Shown piece by piece: positions 15,569 to 24,119 of a DNA stretch of 64,000 nt (positions within the stretch are counted from its first letter, which is position 1; every line of letters begins with the position of its first letter). The position numbers and the translations under genes are program-made. This DNA comes from CAXBNB01 sp040151475 (GTDB taxonomy: Bacteria > Bacteroidota > Bacteroidia > Cytophagales > Cyclobacteriaceae), in assembly GCF_040151475.1 (NCBI RefSeq), contig NZ_JBDKWG010000113.1, forward strand, positions 8,624-72,623, given 5' to 3'. The notes under the pieces are model-generated. The model was not told the origin of the DNA and did not search any database. It saw only the letters and a program-made list of their open reading frames with translations.

Positions 15569-16492
15569 TCAAAAGCTACTCAGATCTTTAATCTTTTCAT
15601 CCGTCAAAGCACCTTCATAAACCACCATTCTGTATTTCAATACCAAAGGGTTGGACTTCTCTATAAAAACCGGTTCTCTTCCAGGATAAGCTACATTCTG
15701 CATACTTTTCGCTTTTCTTAAAATCCATGCCTGAGGATGACTGGGATTTGAATGATGAGACACAACCAAAACACCTTCCTGCGCACCATGTCCAGTCAAA
15801 TCTCCCCTAATATCTATCCAGGGGCCTTCATCCAAAGCCAAAGTCTGGGGCTCAACAGCACCTCTTTTTCCTGTAAATTGAACATCTTCTGAAAGAGGAA
15901 TCCTCCAGGAAAATCCGCTATATCCCTTGGGGTCTTCAGAGCCACCTATTGCCAGACTGTCTTCCAATGCAGTAATCTTAATTTCAAAATCAATAATCCT
16001 GTATTTGTCTTTGGCTGCATGAACCGTAATCGCAGCACTTTCATGTGCAAAAGCCTTTTGCTCACCGTTTTCATCGAGCCATAAAGGTGATTTCCAATCT
16101 ACTGAAGTGGTCACCACACAAGAATCATTATACTCCTTAACAGTAGCATCATCGATATCCCATTCAAAATCCTCCAGTGCCCAGGCATCTCCTATTCTTT
16201 TACTTCCAATATATGTTTGATGCCATGCCCAGAAAACACCACGATGATGCAAATGGTCGGCAGGAAAATCCTCTGTCAAAATATGGCCATTAGTTCCATA
16301 CAATGGATGAATGTAATTGGATCTTTTAAACTTACCGTCCATTGATTTTGGTTTTTGTTGATAAAAGAAAACACTATCAGTGCCTTCCATTATCAGAAAA
16401 CCCTCTTCGTTTTTAGCTACTATCCAATTGTCGGACTGCTGAGTACAAGACAGAATAGAAATAAATGCAAGGAAAAATAATATTATGCGCAT
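15569..16492 (-). CDS. PmoA-like protein (DUF6807), lipoprotein
   Basis: 307 residues. The start 'MRIILFFLAFISILSC' is a lipoprotein signal with Cys16. The body matches the family misleadingly named methane oxygenase PmoA (DUF6807) common in Bacteroidota and Planctomycetes: 'YIHPLYGTNGHILTEDFPADHLHHRG' region (about 62-87), 'RGVFWAWHQTYIGSKRIGDAW' region (about 86-106) and 'GYSGFSWRIPL' (about 189-199). It has nothing to do with methane oxidation as far as the sequence shows. The family is often found in sugar-utilisation loci; the His-rich block suggests a metal or sugar site. It begins 12 bp after the upstream lipoprotein gene, so the two are co-transcribed. Confidence 0.8.
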   Translation of the reverse strand: MRIILFFLAFISILSCTQQSDNWIVAKNEEGFLIMEGTDSVFFYQQKPKSMDGKFKRSNYIHPLYGTNGHILTEDFPADHLHHRGVFWAWHQTYIGSKRIGDAWALEDFEWDIDDATVKEYNDSCVVTTSVDWKSPLWLDENGEQKAFAHESAAITVHAAKDKYRIIDFEIKITALEDSLAIGGSEDPKGYSGFSWRIPLSEDVQFTGKRGAVEPQTLALDEGPWIDIRGDLTGHGAQEGVLVVSHHSNPSHPQAWILRKAKSMQNVAYPGREPVFIEKSNPLVLKYRMVVYEGALTDEKIKDLSSF

Positions 16493-16504
16493 GGTGTAAG
16501 TTTG

Positions 16505-18166
16505 TTACAATGTTTTTAAAATAAATTGATTGACTCCCTTTTTCAATGAAACTTTCACTCCACTGTTTAGTTGTTTTCCAGTGAAAGTCTCAGGCTTATC
16601 TCCATCGAATTTTACCAGGGTATAATTGGAGTTTTCTTTCGTCGTAAACCATTCGGGAAACTGGTTGATTCTTGGCCAATCCTGAGGCATGTGCATAATG
16701 GTTTCGTGCCTTGGAGAATCAAATTTCAAAACCCCTTCCCAATCGGTATCTACTTCAACGCTAATCAATACATCTTCTCCATTCATTTCAGCCCCTGCTT
16801 TTACATCTGATCTCCATGGAGCTACAGTCATCCCCTGTGTTTTCCAAAGGCAATACATAATAGTTGTTCTGGCAAAGTTCCCATCACCATGCCAGCCTTC
16901 TATCACTCCCGATGAACGCCATTTTAATGCATTTTCTCTATGACTGGAATCCTGCATAGACCACATTACCTTAATTTCGCTATCTATCCATTCCTTTGCT
17001 GACGGCACAGGTTCTCTGGCATACAAATTCAATGCTCCTTCTACCGCATCAGCATAACCATCCGAAGAACCTCTCTCCCAATCAAAGTTCCTGTATGCAT
17101 CATTTAGTGTACTTAACCCTTTTAAAGTAGCATCTCTGTAAGATTTCACGGAATCAACCTGATATACCGTGTAAAAACCGTTGAGGGTATAGCCAAAATT
17201 ATCGGCAATACCATTGTTTAATACTTCACCCGTTTGTGGATTGATGATATTGTAAAACAGGCCATCTGCATTTGTACCAACTTCCAAAATGCGGTCCAGC
17301 ATTTGATGAATAAATGGCTGGTATATTTCTTTCTTTTCCGGTTGAGCAAAGCTTACCGTACCATAAAGCTCACACAACCCGGAAACTACTTCACAACCAT
17401 GGTCACGCAATCTAAGTTTTGTAAAATCATTGGTTGGATGATTATTTCCCAATAAATAATAGTCTCCCAGACGAATAGCCCAATCCAGATACTTTTGTTC
17501 CCCAGTCATCCAGTAGATGCGAGACAACACCTGTAACATTTCACCATTCAGTTCTTCATTGGTGGATACTATTTTACCAAATTCCGTTTCTACAGGTGCA
17601 TGTTTCCACATGTCATCCAAAATGGCAATCATACGCTCCGACCATGGGCTTGCTCCAAGCCACTCAGTCAGTGGCAACAAACCATCTTTGATATATTCAG
17701 AGGAGCCAAACATAATGTCGTCTATGTCCGCTTCCTCCTTATCAAAACCTTGTTTCTCAAAAGAATAAGTATCCGGCATATTGTCTATGCGGGAAGTGAG
17801 TCGCATTTCTGTTTGCAACATGTCAAGCATTCTTCCCTCAAATAGTTTTTGATCGGTAATGGCTGATGTCAAAACCATAAATGGGTAATTGTCAGCAGCA
17901 GCATCCTTGGCGTTCCAGATATCAGCACTTTCATATAAGTTTCTTGGAATAAGTCCGGTAGCAGTATCTGCGTATTCCAACCAACCATCGACAAAACGTC
18001 TGCATCTTTCCAATCCTTCGTTTACCAATATTCCGTTGAGTCGGGCTTGCTCCAAAGCTTGCTTTTCAGCTTCAGAAGGTGCTGTGGTATTTTTAGTTTT
18101 TTTTGAACATGAAAACAGTATAAATACAGCTAACAGCAATGTGAAGTGAAGTGGGATGTTTTTCAT
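16505..18166 (-). CDS. Lipoprotein with all-alpha (toroid-like) glycan-active fold, function unproven
   Basis: 553 residues; lipoprotein signal 'LLLAVFILFSCSKK' with Cys20. The rest is rich in helices with aromatic/acidic motifs spaced as in (alpha/alpha)n-toroid enzymes: 'GLIPRNLYESADIWNAKDAAADNYPF' region (about 71-96), 'WMTGEQKYLDWAIRLGDYYL' (about 218-237), 'RLRDHGCEVVSGLCELYGT' (about 251-269), 'DNFGYTLNGFY' (about 321-331) and 'GWHGDGNFARTTIMYCLWKTQG' region (about 425-446). The C-terminal 90 residues are beta-rich. I cannot place it in a numbered CAZy family. Position beside the PmoA-like protein and the GH88 operon suggests a glycoside hydrolase or lyase for the same substrate. Confidence 0.6.
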   Translation of the reverse strand: MKNIPLHFTLLLAVFILFSCSKKTKNTTAPSEAEKQALEQARLNGILVNEGLERCRRFVDGWLEYADTATGLIPRNLYESADIWNAKDAAADNYPFMVLTSAITDQKLFEGRMLDMLQTEMRLTSRIDNMPDTYSFEKQGFDKEEADIDDIMFGSSEYIKDGLLPLTEWLGASPWSERMIAILDDMWKHAPVETEFGKIVSTNEELNGEMLQVLSRIYWMTGEQKYLDWAIRLGDYYLLGNNHPTNDFTKLRLRDHGCEVVSGLCELYGTVSFAQPEKKEIYQPFIHQMLDRILEVGTNADGLFYNIINPQTGEVLNNGIADNFGYTLNGFYTVYQVDSVKSYRDATLKGLSTLNDAYRNFDWERGSSDGYADAVEGALNLYAREPVPSAKEWIDSEIKVMWSMQDSSHRENALKWRSSGVIEGWHGDGNFARTTIMYCLWKTQGMTVAPWRSDVKAGAEMNGEDVLISVEVDTDWEGVLKFDSPRHETIMHMPQDWPRINQFPEWFTTKENSNYTLVKFDGDKPETFTGKQLNSGVKVSLKKGVNQFILKTL

Positions 18167-18325
18167 AGTTTGTATCTGAATTTTCTTGATTTAAGGATTA
18201 ATAGGATTATACTTTGGGTTGAAAATTAACTACATCACACACATCTTAAACAGAGTTTTGACAATTGTTTTCTTGCCTTTACACTCTAAAAACCCAACAA
18301 TCATCTATACTTTTTAGATACCTTT

Positions 18326-18700
18326 TCAAACGGACTGATATGCAGAATCGTATTCCTTTTGAGTCAATTTGAAAGCCGATATATTATGCTGCTCAAACTC
18401 ATATGAGTTAAGTTTTTTTTCTATCTTTTCAACAAGACTAAAAATACCTCCTCTTCCTTTTATAACTTTATCAAAAATCTCTTTAAACAATAAACACAAC
18501 ATAAACCTTCCTTCTTTAAGACAAACTGTTTCTGACTGAATGCCTTTAGTAATTGCCGTTTCAATTTCCAATTTAGATGGTATCGAATGATTAAGCATAT
18601 CTGCTATACCTATCAGCTCTGGTAAATCACACCCTTCTTTTTCTAAAGGAATACTTAATAGAATCCAGCAATCGGTTTGATCAAATTCAATTTTCTCCAT
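18326..18700 (-). CDS. Hypothetical protein, 124 aa
   Basis: A small soluble protein, no signal peptide. I chose the ATG at 18700 ('MEKIEFDQTDCWILL') because it lies just after a poor first Met three codons upstream; either is possible. Predicted helices dominate ('LPELIGIADMLNHSIPSKLEIETAI', about 25-49), then a basic segment 'KVIKGRGGIFSL' near 80. The pattern hints at a winged-helix-like fold but I do not recognise it. It is isolated by 58 bp from the symporter gene upstream and 159 bp from the lipoprotein gene downstream; nothing else is visible in those gaps. Confidence 0.55.
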   Translation of the reverse strand: MEKIEFDQTDCWILLSIPLEKEGCDLPELIGIADMLNHSIPSKLEIETAITKGIQSETVCLKEGRFMLCLLFKEIFDKVIKGRGGIFSLVEKIEKKLNSYEFEQHNISAFKLTQKEYDSAYQSV

Positions 18701-18767
18701 AAAGTTCAAAATTGTATTAAATCAAACATAACAAAAATCATTAACACAATTAGAATTTCACGTCATC

Positions 18768-20177
18768 TTAAACCGTATCACTCTTTTCTCCTCCATCAAA
18801 TACCACCATCAAAAACGAAATCATTCCCAATGAAATAAACAGCAACAAATCCATCCTCAATCCCATGATATCAGATGGCAAAGCACCTAGTAAGCTTCCA
18901 ATAAATACCAATATAGCCGTTGCAGATACCCAAACCATTGTCATACCTATTTTTTTCTTTGACAAGATGGCTAATAAAACCATAGGTGCCATCAAACCTG
19001 TTCCTGTAAAACTAAGTCTGGCCAACAATGCCAACTGGTTGCTACTGATAAGTGAGAATATCAGGGCTGCCACTGCAAAGACCACCATTCCTATTTTCGT
19101 GGTTTTCAATACTTTTTTCTCCTCTCCTTTTAAAAGAGAACGAAGCTCACCACTCATAGCAAATATTTGTGAATCACTGGTAGAAATTGCTGCTGCAATC
19201 AAACCAATCATAGTAGCGGCAGCAATGATCCCCGGCTGATCAAATAGCAAAACCTGAGACAGAAAATCCGGTGTGGAATGATCTGCATATTTCACAGCTC
19301 CATACATCCCGATGGCAACTGTTGGCAATATAACCAACATGGCAAAACACCCTACGGCTACAGCCATTCTGTTCATGCTGGATTGATTCCGCATAATCAC
19401 TATTCTGGAACTTATTTGTGGCTGTGTAACAGGTATCAGTACTATGGCAATCATCGAAACTAAAAGAAACTGTATGCTAAACAGTCCCTTGGGTCCTGGT
19501 ACAGACAGCAACCCCTCATTTACTAGTCTTACCTCTTCAAACATTTGTTTGACACCATTCATATTCTGGACACATGTGTATGCTATGATCCACACCACTG
19601 TCATCAATAATATTCCCTGAAACACATCACTGTACATAATGGCCTTCAATCCTCCCGTTTCACTGTACAGTATCATGACAAACAATATGAGAGTGGCCCA
19701 TCCCCAGGGTGGCAATGCGTGATTGAAAGAAGCATCCAGAAATATCGATATCCCTCTGATCTGAATAGAAACGTAAGGCACTAAAAAAAGAAAGATTCCA
19801 ATAAAATAAACATAACCTGCCCATTTGCTTCCATAACAGTCGGTCAGCAGTCCCGACATTCCTCTGAATTTCTTTTCTTTGGCTTTTTTACGTAAATGAT
19901 ACCCAAACCATAGCACCATAAATATCATGACACCATCGGATACAGCTAAAAACATCCATGCTCCTACTCCATGATTCCTGAAAAAATCAGGCATTCCCAA
20001 CAAAGTGAATGTACTAAAAAGTGTAGCAGCAAAGGTCATAAAACCCAGAAAATAGCCAATATTGAAGCCTCCCATCATAAAGTCATCAACACTTTTAACC
20101 TTGCTGCGAGAGATCAAGGCGAGGGTCACTAATATACCAAGGTATATGATTGCAAAAATTATTACCCATTTAATCAT
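18768..20177 (-). CDS. Sodium:solute symporter (SSS family)
   Basis: 469 residues with about thirteen membrane helices. The N-terminal 'DDFMMGGFNIGYFLGFMTFAATLFSTFTLLGMPDFF' region (about 30-65) is the typical Na+-site helix region of SSS proteins such as sialic acid, glucose or pantothenate carriers. The longest frame starts six codons earlier, but the ATG at 20177 has a strong ribosome binding site (GGAGAGGAGGATCACA) and overlaps the stop of the upstream gene in ATGATTAA, the classic coupled arrangement, so I use it. It is the last gene of the GH88 operon and probably brings in the unsaturated oligosaccharide or uronate that the operon processes. Confidence 0.88.
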   Translation of the reverse strand: MIKWVIIFAIIYLGILVTLALISRSKVKSVDDFMMGGFNIGYFLGFMTFAATLFSTFTLLGMPDFFRNHGVGAWMFLAVSDGVMIFMVLWFGYHLRKKAKEKKFRGMSGLLTDCYGSKWAGYVYFIGIFLFLVPYVSIQIRGISIFLDASFNHALPPWGWATLILFVMILYSETGGLKAIMYSDVFQGILLMTVVWIIAYTCVQNMNGVKQMFEEVRLVNEGLLSVPGPKGLFSIQFLLVSMIAIVLIPVTQPQISSRIVIMRNQSSMNRMAVAVGCFAMLVILPTVAIGMYGAVKYADHSTPDFLSQVLLFDQPGIIAAATMIGLIAAAISTSDSQIFAMSGELRSLLKGEEKKVLKTTKIGMVVFAVAALIFSLISSNQLALLARLSFTGTGLMAPMVLLAILSKKKIGMTMVWVSATAILVFIGSLLGALPSDIMGLRMDLLLFISLGMISFLMVVFDGGEKSDTV

Positions 20178-20400
20178 TGTGATCCTCCTCTCCATTTCCC
20201 GGGTGAACTTTCGTGCCCAGATAAGTTAAAAAAACCAAAAGAATAGCTACCAAAATACCCATCCAAAGTGAATATGGAACACCAAACAACATTGGTTCAT
20301 ATATTCCTACTGGTAACACCAGAGGAGTGAAAGATAAGATGCTGACCAGAATAACCCCGGCAATGCATAAATTCCAATAAAGTGATTTGTTTTTATTCAT
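20170..20400 (-). CDS. Small two-helix membrane protein, symporter partner (DUF3311-like)
   Basis: 76 residues with two hydrophobic helices ('LYWNLCIAGVILVSILSF', about 8-25, and 'LWMGILVAILLVFLTYLG', about 45-62) and a polar acidic tail. Small two-helix proteins of this plan (DUF3311 and relatives, like YhdT beside PanF) are encoded next to SSS symporters and are thought to be accessory subunits. Its stop codon overlaps the symporter start by eight bases, so the two are translated together, which supports a shared complex. The family assignment is by size, motif style and context. Confidence 0.7.
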   Translation of the reverse strand: MNKNKSLYWNLCIAGVILVSILSFTPLVLPVGIYEPMLFGVPYSLWMGILVAILLVFLTYLGTKVHPGNGEEDHND

Positions 20401-20409
20401 AGTTGCGTT

Positions 20410-21174
20410 TTATAATCTTGGAATAGAAAGTCCTCCATCTACCATAATTACCTGTCCGGTAGAGTATGCCAGTTGACCGATCGCCATAGAGGCAACAACT
20501 TTCCCGATATCTTCGGGTGCTCCCCATCTTGGTTGTAAGGTTAGACCATCCGCTATTAATTTATCGTATTTTTCTTTGGCTCCTGATGTCATATCTGTTG
20601 CTATCAAACCAGGACGAACCTCATAAACAGGAATGTTGTGTTCTGCTAATCTGGTGGCAAACAAAGCCGTTATCATACTCATTCCGGCTTTGGATATGCA
20701 ATATTCTCCACGATTGACTGAAGCAACTGTTGCCGAAATGGATGAGATATTGATAATGCATTTCTGAACCTCTTTGTCTTTTTGGGCTATCATCATTCCG
20801 GCTGCTTCCTGGGTAAGAAAAAAAGTCCCTTTCAAGTTAATACTCATCACATAATCATAGCTTTCCTCAGTGGTATTCAAAATATCAATACGCTCTTTAG
20901 GTGCCACTCCTGCATTGTTGACGAGTACATCCAATTGTCCAAATTCTTTAGATATTTTATTCAATATTGAATGGCGATCACTTTCCAACCCCAAATTTCC
21001 CTGACAGTAAATCACATCTACACCATAAGTACGCAGTTGATCAAGCACCTCGCTTACATCAGATTCGTTACGGACTCCATTTACAGCCAGGTTATATCCT
21101 TCTTTCGCTAAACAAACTGAAATACCCAACCCTATACCTCTCGTGCCTCCGGTAACCAAAGCATATTTATTCAT
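20410..21174 (-). CDS. Short-chain dehydrogenase/reductase
   Basis: 254 residues, classical SDR. NAD(P) motif 'TGGTRGIG' near 8-15, 'NNAG' near 90, catalytic Ser in 'NISSISA' and the Tyr-Lys pair in 'YCISKAG' near 158-162. The start at 21174 ('MNKYALVTGG') fits the family better than the Met two codons upstream. Its best metabolic guess is set by neighbours: GH88 products open to 5-keto-4-deoxyuronate and are processed by KduI/KduD, and KduD is an SDR. A KduD-like or related uronate reductase/dehydrogenase role is inference; FabG-like activity is the alternative. Nine bp separate it from the small membrane protein. Confidence 0.82.
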   Translation of the reverse strand: MNKYALVTGGTRGIGLGISVCLAKEGYNLAVNGVRNESDVSEVLDQLRTYGVDVIYCQGNLGLESDRHSILNKISKEFGQLDVLVNNAGVAPKERIDILNTTEESYDYVMSINLKGTFFLTQEAAGMMIAQKDKEVQKCIINISSISATVASVNRGEYCISKAGMSMITALFATRLAEHNIPVYEVRPGLIATDMTSGAKEKYDKLIADGLTLQPRWGAPEDIGKVVASMAIGQLAYSTGQVIMVDGGLSIPRL

Positions 21175-21211
21175 AATCAATTCTTATAGTGGTTTGTAAA
21201 AGCTGCTCAAA

Positions 21212-22660
21212 TTACCCATTTTTCTTTAATTCTTTAAGCATATCATACTCAGGCATCTTCTTATAAATAGGATCTAAAGGAAAACATCCTGATATCAATC
21301 CATTTCTTGGTGCTGTAGTGCAATCTGAAAATGTCCTGCAAATTTTACCCCGCTTCAAAACATCACCTTTAATAATATCGTCAGGCATTTCCGGATAGGA
21401 CAAAACCATTCTACCAAACCCAATGAAATCTGCCATGCCTTTGTCCAACACTTCATAGGCTACATTGGGCAGCCACTCCTGCAGGTAGGAATATGCCGAT
21501 CCTACAATGGTTAAATTTGGAAATGCCTTTTTTATCTGAGCTGTAGCCTGGATTTGCCTTCCAACACCGACCAATGGATCTTCCGGCGGAAGATAACCAT
21601 CGGATGGAGGAAACAGCGCAGGCCGTTGAATGTGAGGGTTGTAATACGGACTTCCTGCAGTGATACAAACCAATTGAATTCCTAAATCTTCAAAAATCTT
21701 AAGTAAATCAAATGTCTCTTTGAGATCCATTTCTACACCTGAAGTACTCCCACCAAACGCATTTTGATACTCACCTTCTACTTCACATGGTACACCTACA
21801 TTATTTTCTCCGGGTTTGTAAGGAAGGTAGTCGAATGCACTCAACCTTACCCCTATTTCCAATCCCGGAGCTTCTCTTCTGATTCCTTCTACGATTGATC
21901 TCAGAAACTGTGTTCTATGGTATAAATCCCCACCATATTTACCTTCTCGCTTATACCCCGTAAGGAACTCATGTCCCAGATAACCGTGACAATGCTTTAT
22001 GTCAACAAATTGAAAACCTATTTTTTGAGCCCAAACTGCAGCCTGAATAAAATCATCTACTAACTTATTGATTTGATCGTCAGTTAACTTCGGGTATTCT
22101 TTATCTATCCCCATTCTTTCATCCAAAACAGGATGATTGTAAAGTATCTGAGGTTCGTGTTTCGTCTTGCTGTTTGGCTTGGAATACCTGCCGGAGTGGG
22201 TAAGCTGCAACCCCACCAATAAGTCATCTACTGTACCAAATTTCTCCTTGTGAGTTTCGGTTACAGTATCGTACAAATTCTGAATATCAGGCAAATTAGC
22301 TTCACTCATGAGCAGTTGATTGGGGTTTGCCCTCCCTTCATGCTGCACAGCTACAGCTTCACAACCCCACAAGAGTTTTGCACCACTGAGTGCAAAATTC
22401 TCCCACCTGCGAATGGTGTGTTCCGTAGGTTTTCCGTCTTCGGTACCGTCCCAACCTTCCATAGGAAGTATGCAAAAACGATTGCCTATTTTAAACCCTG
22501 TATTCAATTGATACTCATCCGAAAACTTGTTTTCATTTCCCACTTCCCAATTTGGATCAAAAGGAACATTGGCCTGAATAGATTGACAATACTCTGAAAA
22601 TGCGGATGGTGTTTTGAGTTGTGCAACTCTGGTATATTTTGGCTTTGACTTTAATGCCAT
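21212..22660 (-). CDS. NADH:flavin oxidoreductase, old yellow enzyme family
   Basis: 482 residues, FMN TIM-barrel of the 2,4-dienoyl-CoA reductase/NADH oxidase branch. Signatures: 'NRFCILPMEGWDGTEDG' (about 56-72), 'LLWGCEAVAVQHEGRANPNQL' region (about 94-114), 'LQLTHSGRYS' near 150, 'DIKHCHGYLGHEFLTGY' (about 218-234) and 'ADFIGFGRMVLSYP' near 413. It has no C-terminal NADPH-binding half, so it is the short single-domain type, slightly long at 482. OYE enzymes reduce activated C=C bonds; the unsaturated uronate released by GH88 has such a bond, which makes this operon unusual. It starts one base after the GH88 stop codon. Confidence 0.85.
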   Translation of the reverse strand: MALKSKPKYTRVAQLKTPSAFSEYCQSIQANVPFDPNWEVGNENKFSDEYQLNTGFKIGNRFCILPMEGWDGTEDGKPTEHTIRRWENFALSGAKLLWGCEAVAVQHEGRANPNQLLMSEANLPDIQNLYDTVTETHKEKFGTVDDLLVGLQLTHSGRYSKPNSKTKHEPQILYNHPVLDERMGIDKEYPKLTDDQINKLVDDFIQAAVWAQKIGFQFVDIKHCHGYLGHEFLTGYKREGKYGGDLYHRTQFLRSIVEGIRREAPGLEIGVRLSAFDYLPYKPGENNVGVPCEVEGEYQNAFGGSTSGVEMDLKETFDLLKIFEDLGIQLVCITAGSPYYNPHIQRPALFPPSDGYLPPEDPLVGVGRQIQATAQIKKAFPNLTIVGSAYSYLQEWLPNVAYEVLDKGMADFIGFGRMVLSYPEMPDDIIKGDVLKRGKICRTFSDCTTAPRNGLISGCFPLDPIYKKMPEYDMLKELKKNG

Positions 22661-22661
22661 A

Positions 22662-24044
22662 TCATTTTTTGGTTAATCCCTGAAAAAAAGTATAATATGA
22701 TTTTTCATCTATCATTCGCTGCAAGAGAAGCATCACTTCCCTGATGTGGTAGTCTCCCCACATGCAAGACTCACCATTTGGAATTTTACTTCCTTCGGGA
22801 ATATAATCCCAGTTGTTTGGATAATGGTAAATGGTATGAAGCAACAATCCCTGATGGCCTTTATTTCTACTTAAATATGGATCGTCCAAAAGTGTGTCTG
22901 CTACACTCAATCCAGCTTGAAAATACATATCACCCCTCGGATCATTCTTTTCTTTAAGGTATTTTCCTAGCCGCAACAATCCTTGTGCACCAATGGCTGA
23001 AGCCGAACTGTCAACAGGTTCATACTCATTGAAAGGATCAGCATTTTTAGTCTGATAATCTTTCAATTCATGCATTTTTGGTGCTCCAGTATCCCAATAG
23101 GTGATGCCATCCAGAGAAGAATTGGCTATATAAAAATCACAAGTGGCTTTGGCTGCTTTTAAAAACACGGCTTTTATTTCTGCCATGTCACCCAATCCTT
23201 TCCGTTCCGATTCATCTATGGTTTCAAGAAACTCCAATTGCTCTGCAAAACCCAGCATTGCCCAACTCAGGCCTCTGGTCCAAGTGGTAAATCCTGAAAA
23301 CCCCTGCTGAGAATTAGGACACCTGTAAGAGCCATTGTTTGTGTTGAATATACATTCGTGAGCTGTACGTCCCCAATCATCATATTGATCTCTACCCTCG
23401 CCATAAAAAACAGAATATTTGGCAGTGGATAGTGCATGTTGAATTGCTCGATGAAGCAAAGAGTGATTGGCATCTTGCTCAGCCTGTAGGGAATGCCCAA
23501 GCAAATGGCTGACTTCCAACGCCCTGATGGTACGCACCGTATCTACAAACAAAGAATGCGGCCCATTAAAAGAATATATGTATCCTCCCTGATCATAATT
23601 AGTCCAACGGGAAGCCTGGACTGCACCAGAAATTTTAAGAGCCAATTCGTAAAACTGCTGTTCAGCTTTATTCCCCTCAATTTTTCCTTCAAGCATCAAC
23701 CGAAGAAGGTTGCCATAGGTACTTACATTGTTAAATCCATGATCATGAACTCCAATATGGCTGACATGAGAAGCCATCTTCTCCACAGTATTTTTTCTAC
23801 CTATTTCCAAAAACTGGTCGTCACCGGTAGCATCGAATTGCAAAATTGAGGATCCATATTGAAACCCCTGAGTCCACTCTGTCCATCCTCTGGTAGTGTA
23901 TTTACCCGCTTCTGTAAACACCGGAGCACCTTTCGACTCATCATACTGATCTTCTATTGAAAGAATCTTTTCCCCTGATAATTTCCAAAAAGACTCTAGC
24001 TTTTTGCCTAAGGAAGTAGCACTAATTGTTGTATTGATTTCCAA
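22662..24044 (-). CDS. Glycoside hydrolase family 88, unsaturated glucuronyl hydrolase
   Basis: 460 residues, (alpha/alpha)6 barrel. The two Asp residues that matter in GH88 are visible: D101 in 'HDHGFNN' and D168 in 'LFVDTVRTIRAL', spaced like D88/D149 of the Bacillus GL1 enzyme. 'WTRGLSWAMLGF' (about 258-269) and 'DSSASAIGAQGLLRL' (about 351-365) are further family blocks. GH88 hydrates the 4,5-unsaturated uronic acid left at the end of oligosaccharides by polysaccharide lyases (alginate-, ulvan- or glycosaminoglycan-like substrates). No signal peptide, so it works in the cytoplasm on imported fragments. First gene of a five-gene operon, 75 bp after the AraC gene. Confidence 0.88.
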   Translation of the reverse strand: MEINTTISATSLGKKLESFWKLSGEKILSIEDQYDESKGAPVFTEAGKYTTRGWTEWTQGFQYGSSILQFDATGDDQFLEIGRKNTVEKMASHVSHIGVHDHGFNNVSTYGNLLRLMLEGKIEGNKAEQQFYELALKISGAVQASRWTNYDQGGYIYSFNGPHSLFVDTVRTIRALEVSHLLGHSLQAEQDANHSLLHRAIQHALSTAKYSVFYGEGRDQYDDWGRTAHECIFNTNNGSYRCPNSQQGFSGFTTWTRGLSWAMLGFAEQLEFLETIDESERKGLGDMAEIKAVFLKAAKATCDFYIANSSLDGITYWDTGAPKMHELKDYQTKNADPFNEYEPVDSSASAIGAQGLLRLGKYLKEKNDPRGDMYFQAGLSVADTLLDDPYLSRNKGHQGLLLHTIYHYPNNWDYIPEGSKIPNGESCMWGDYHIREVMLLLQRMIDEKSYYTFFQGLTKK

Positions 24045-24119
24045 ATTATATTTTTTAGTTATTTGAACAAAAATCCAACCTTAAACTTAGAGCTAATTAA
24101 ATTTACATCAGATGTATTA

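Noticed and set aside
15569..16492. Methane monooxygenase subunit PmoA
   Set aside because: The family carries that name by an old mis-annotation; the sequence is a soluble lipoprotein with no membrane helices or pmoB/pmoC neighbours.
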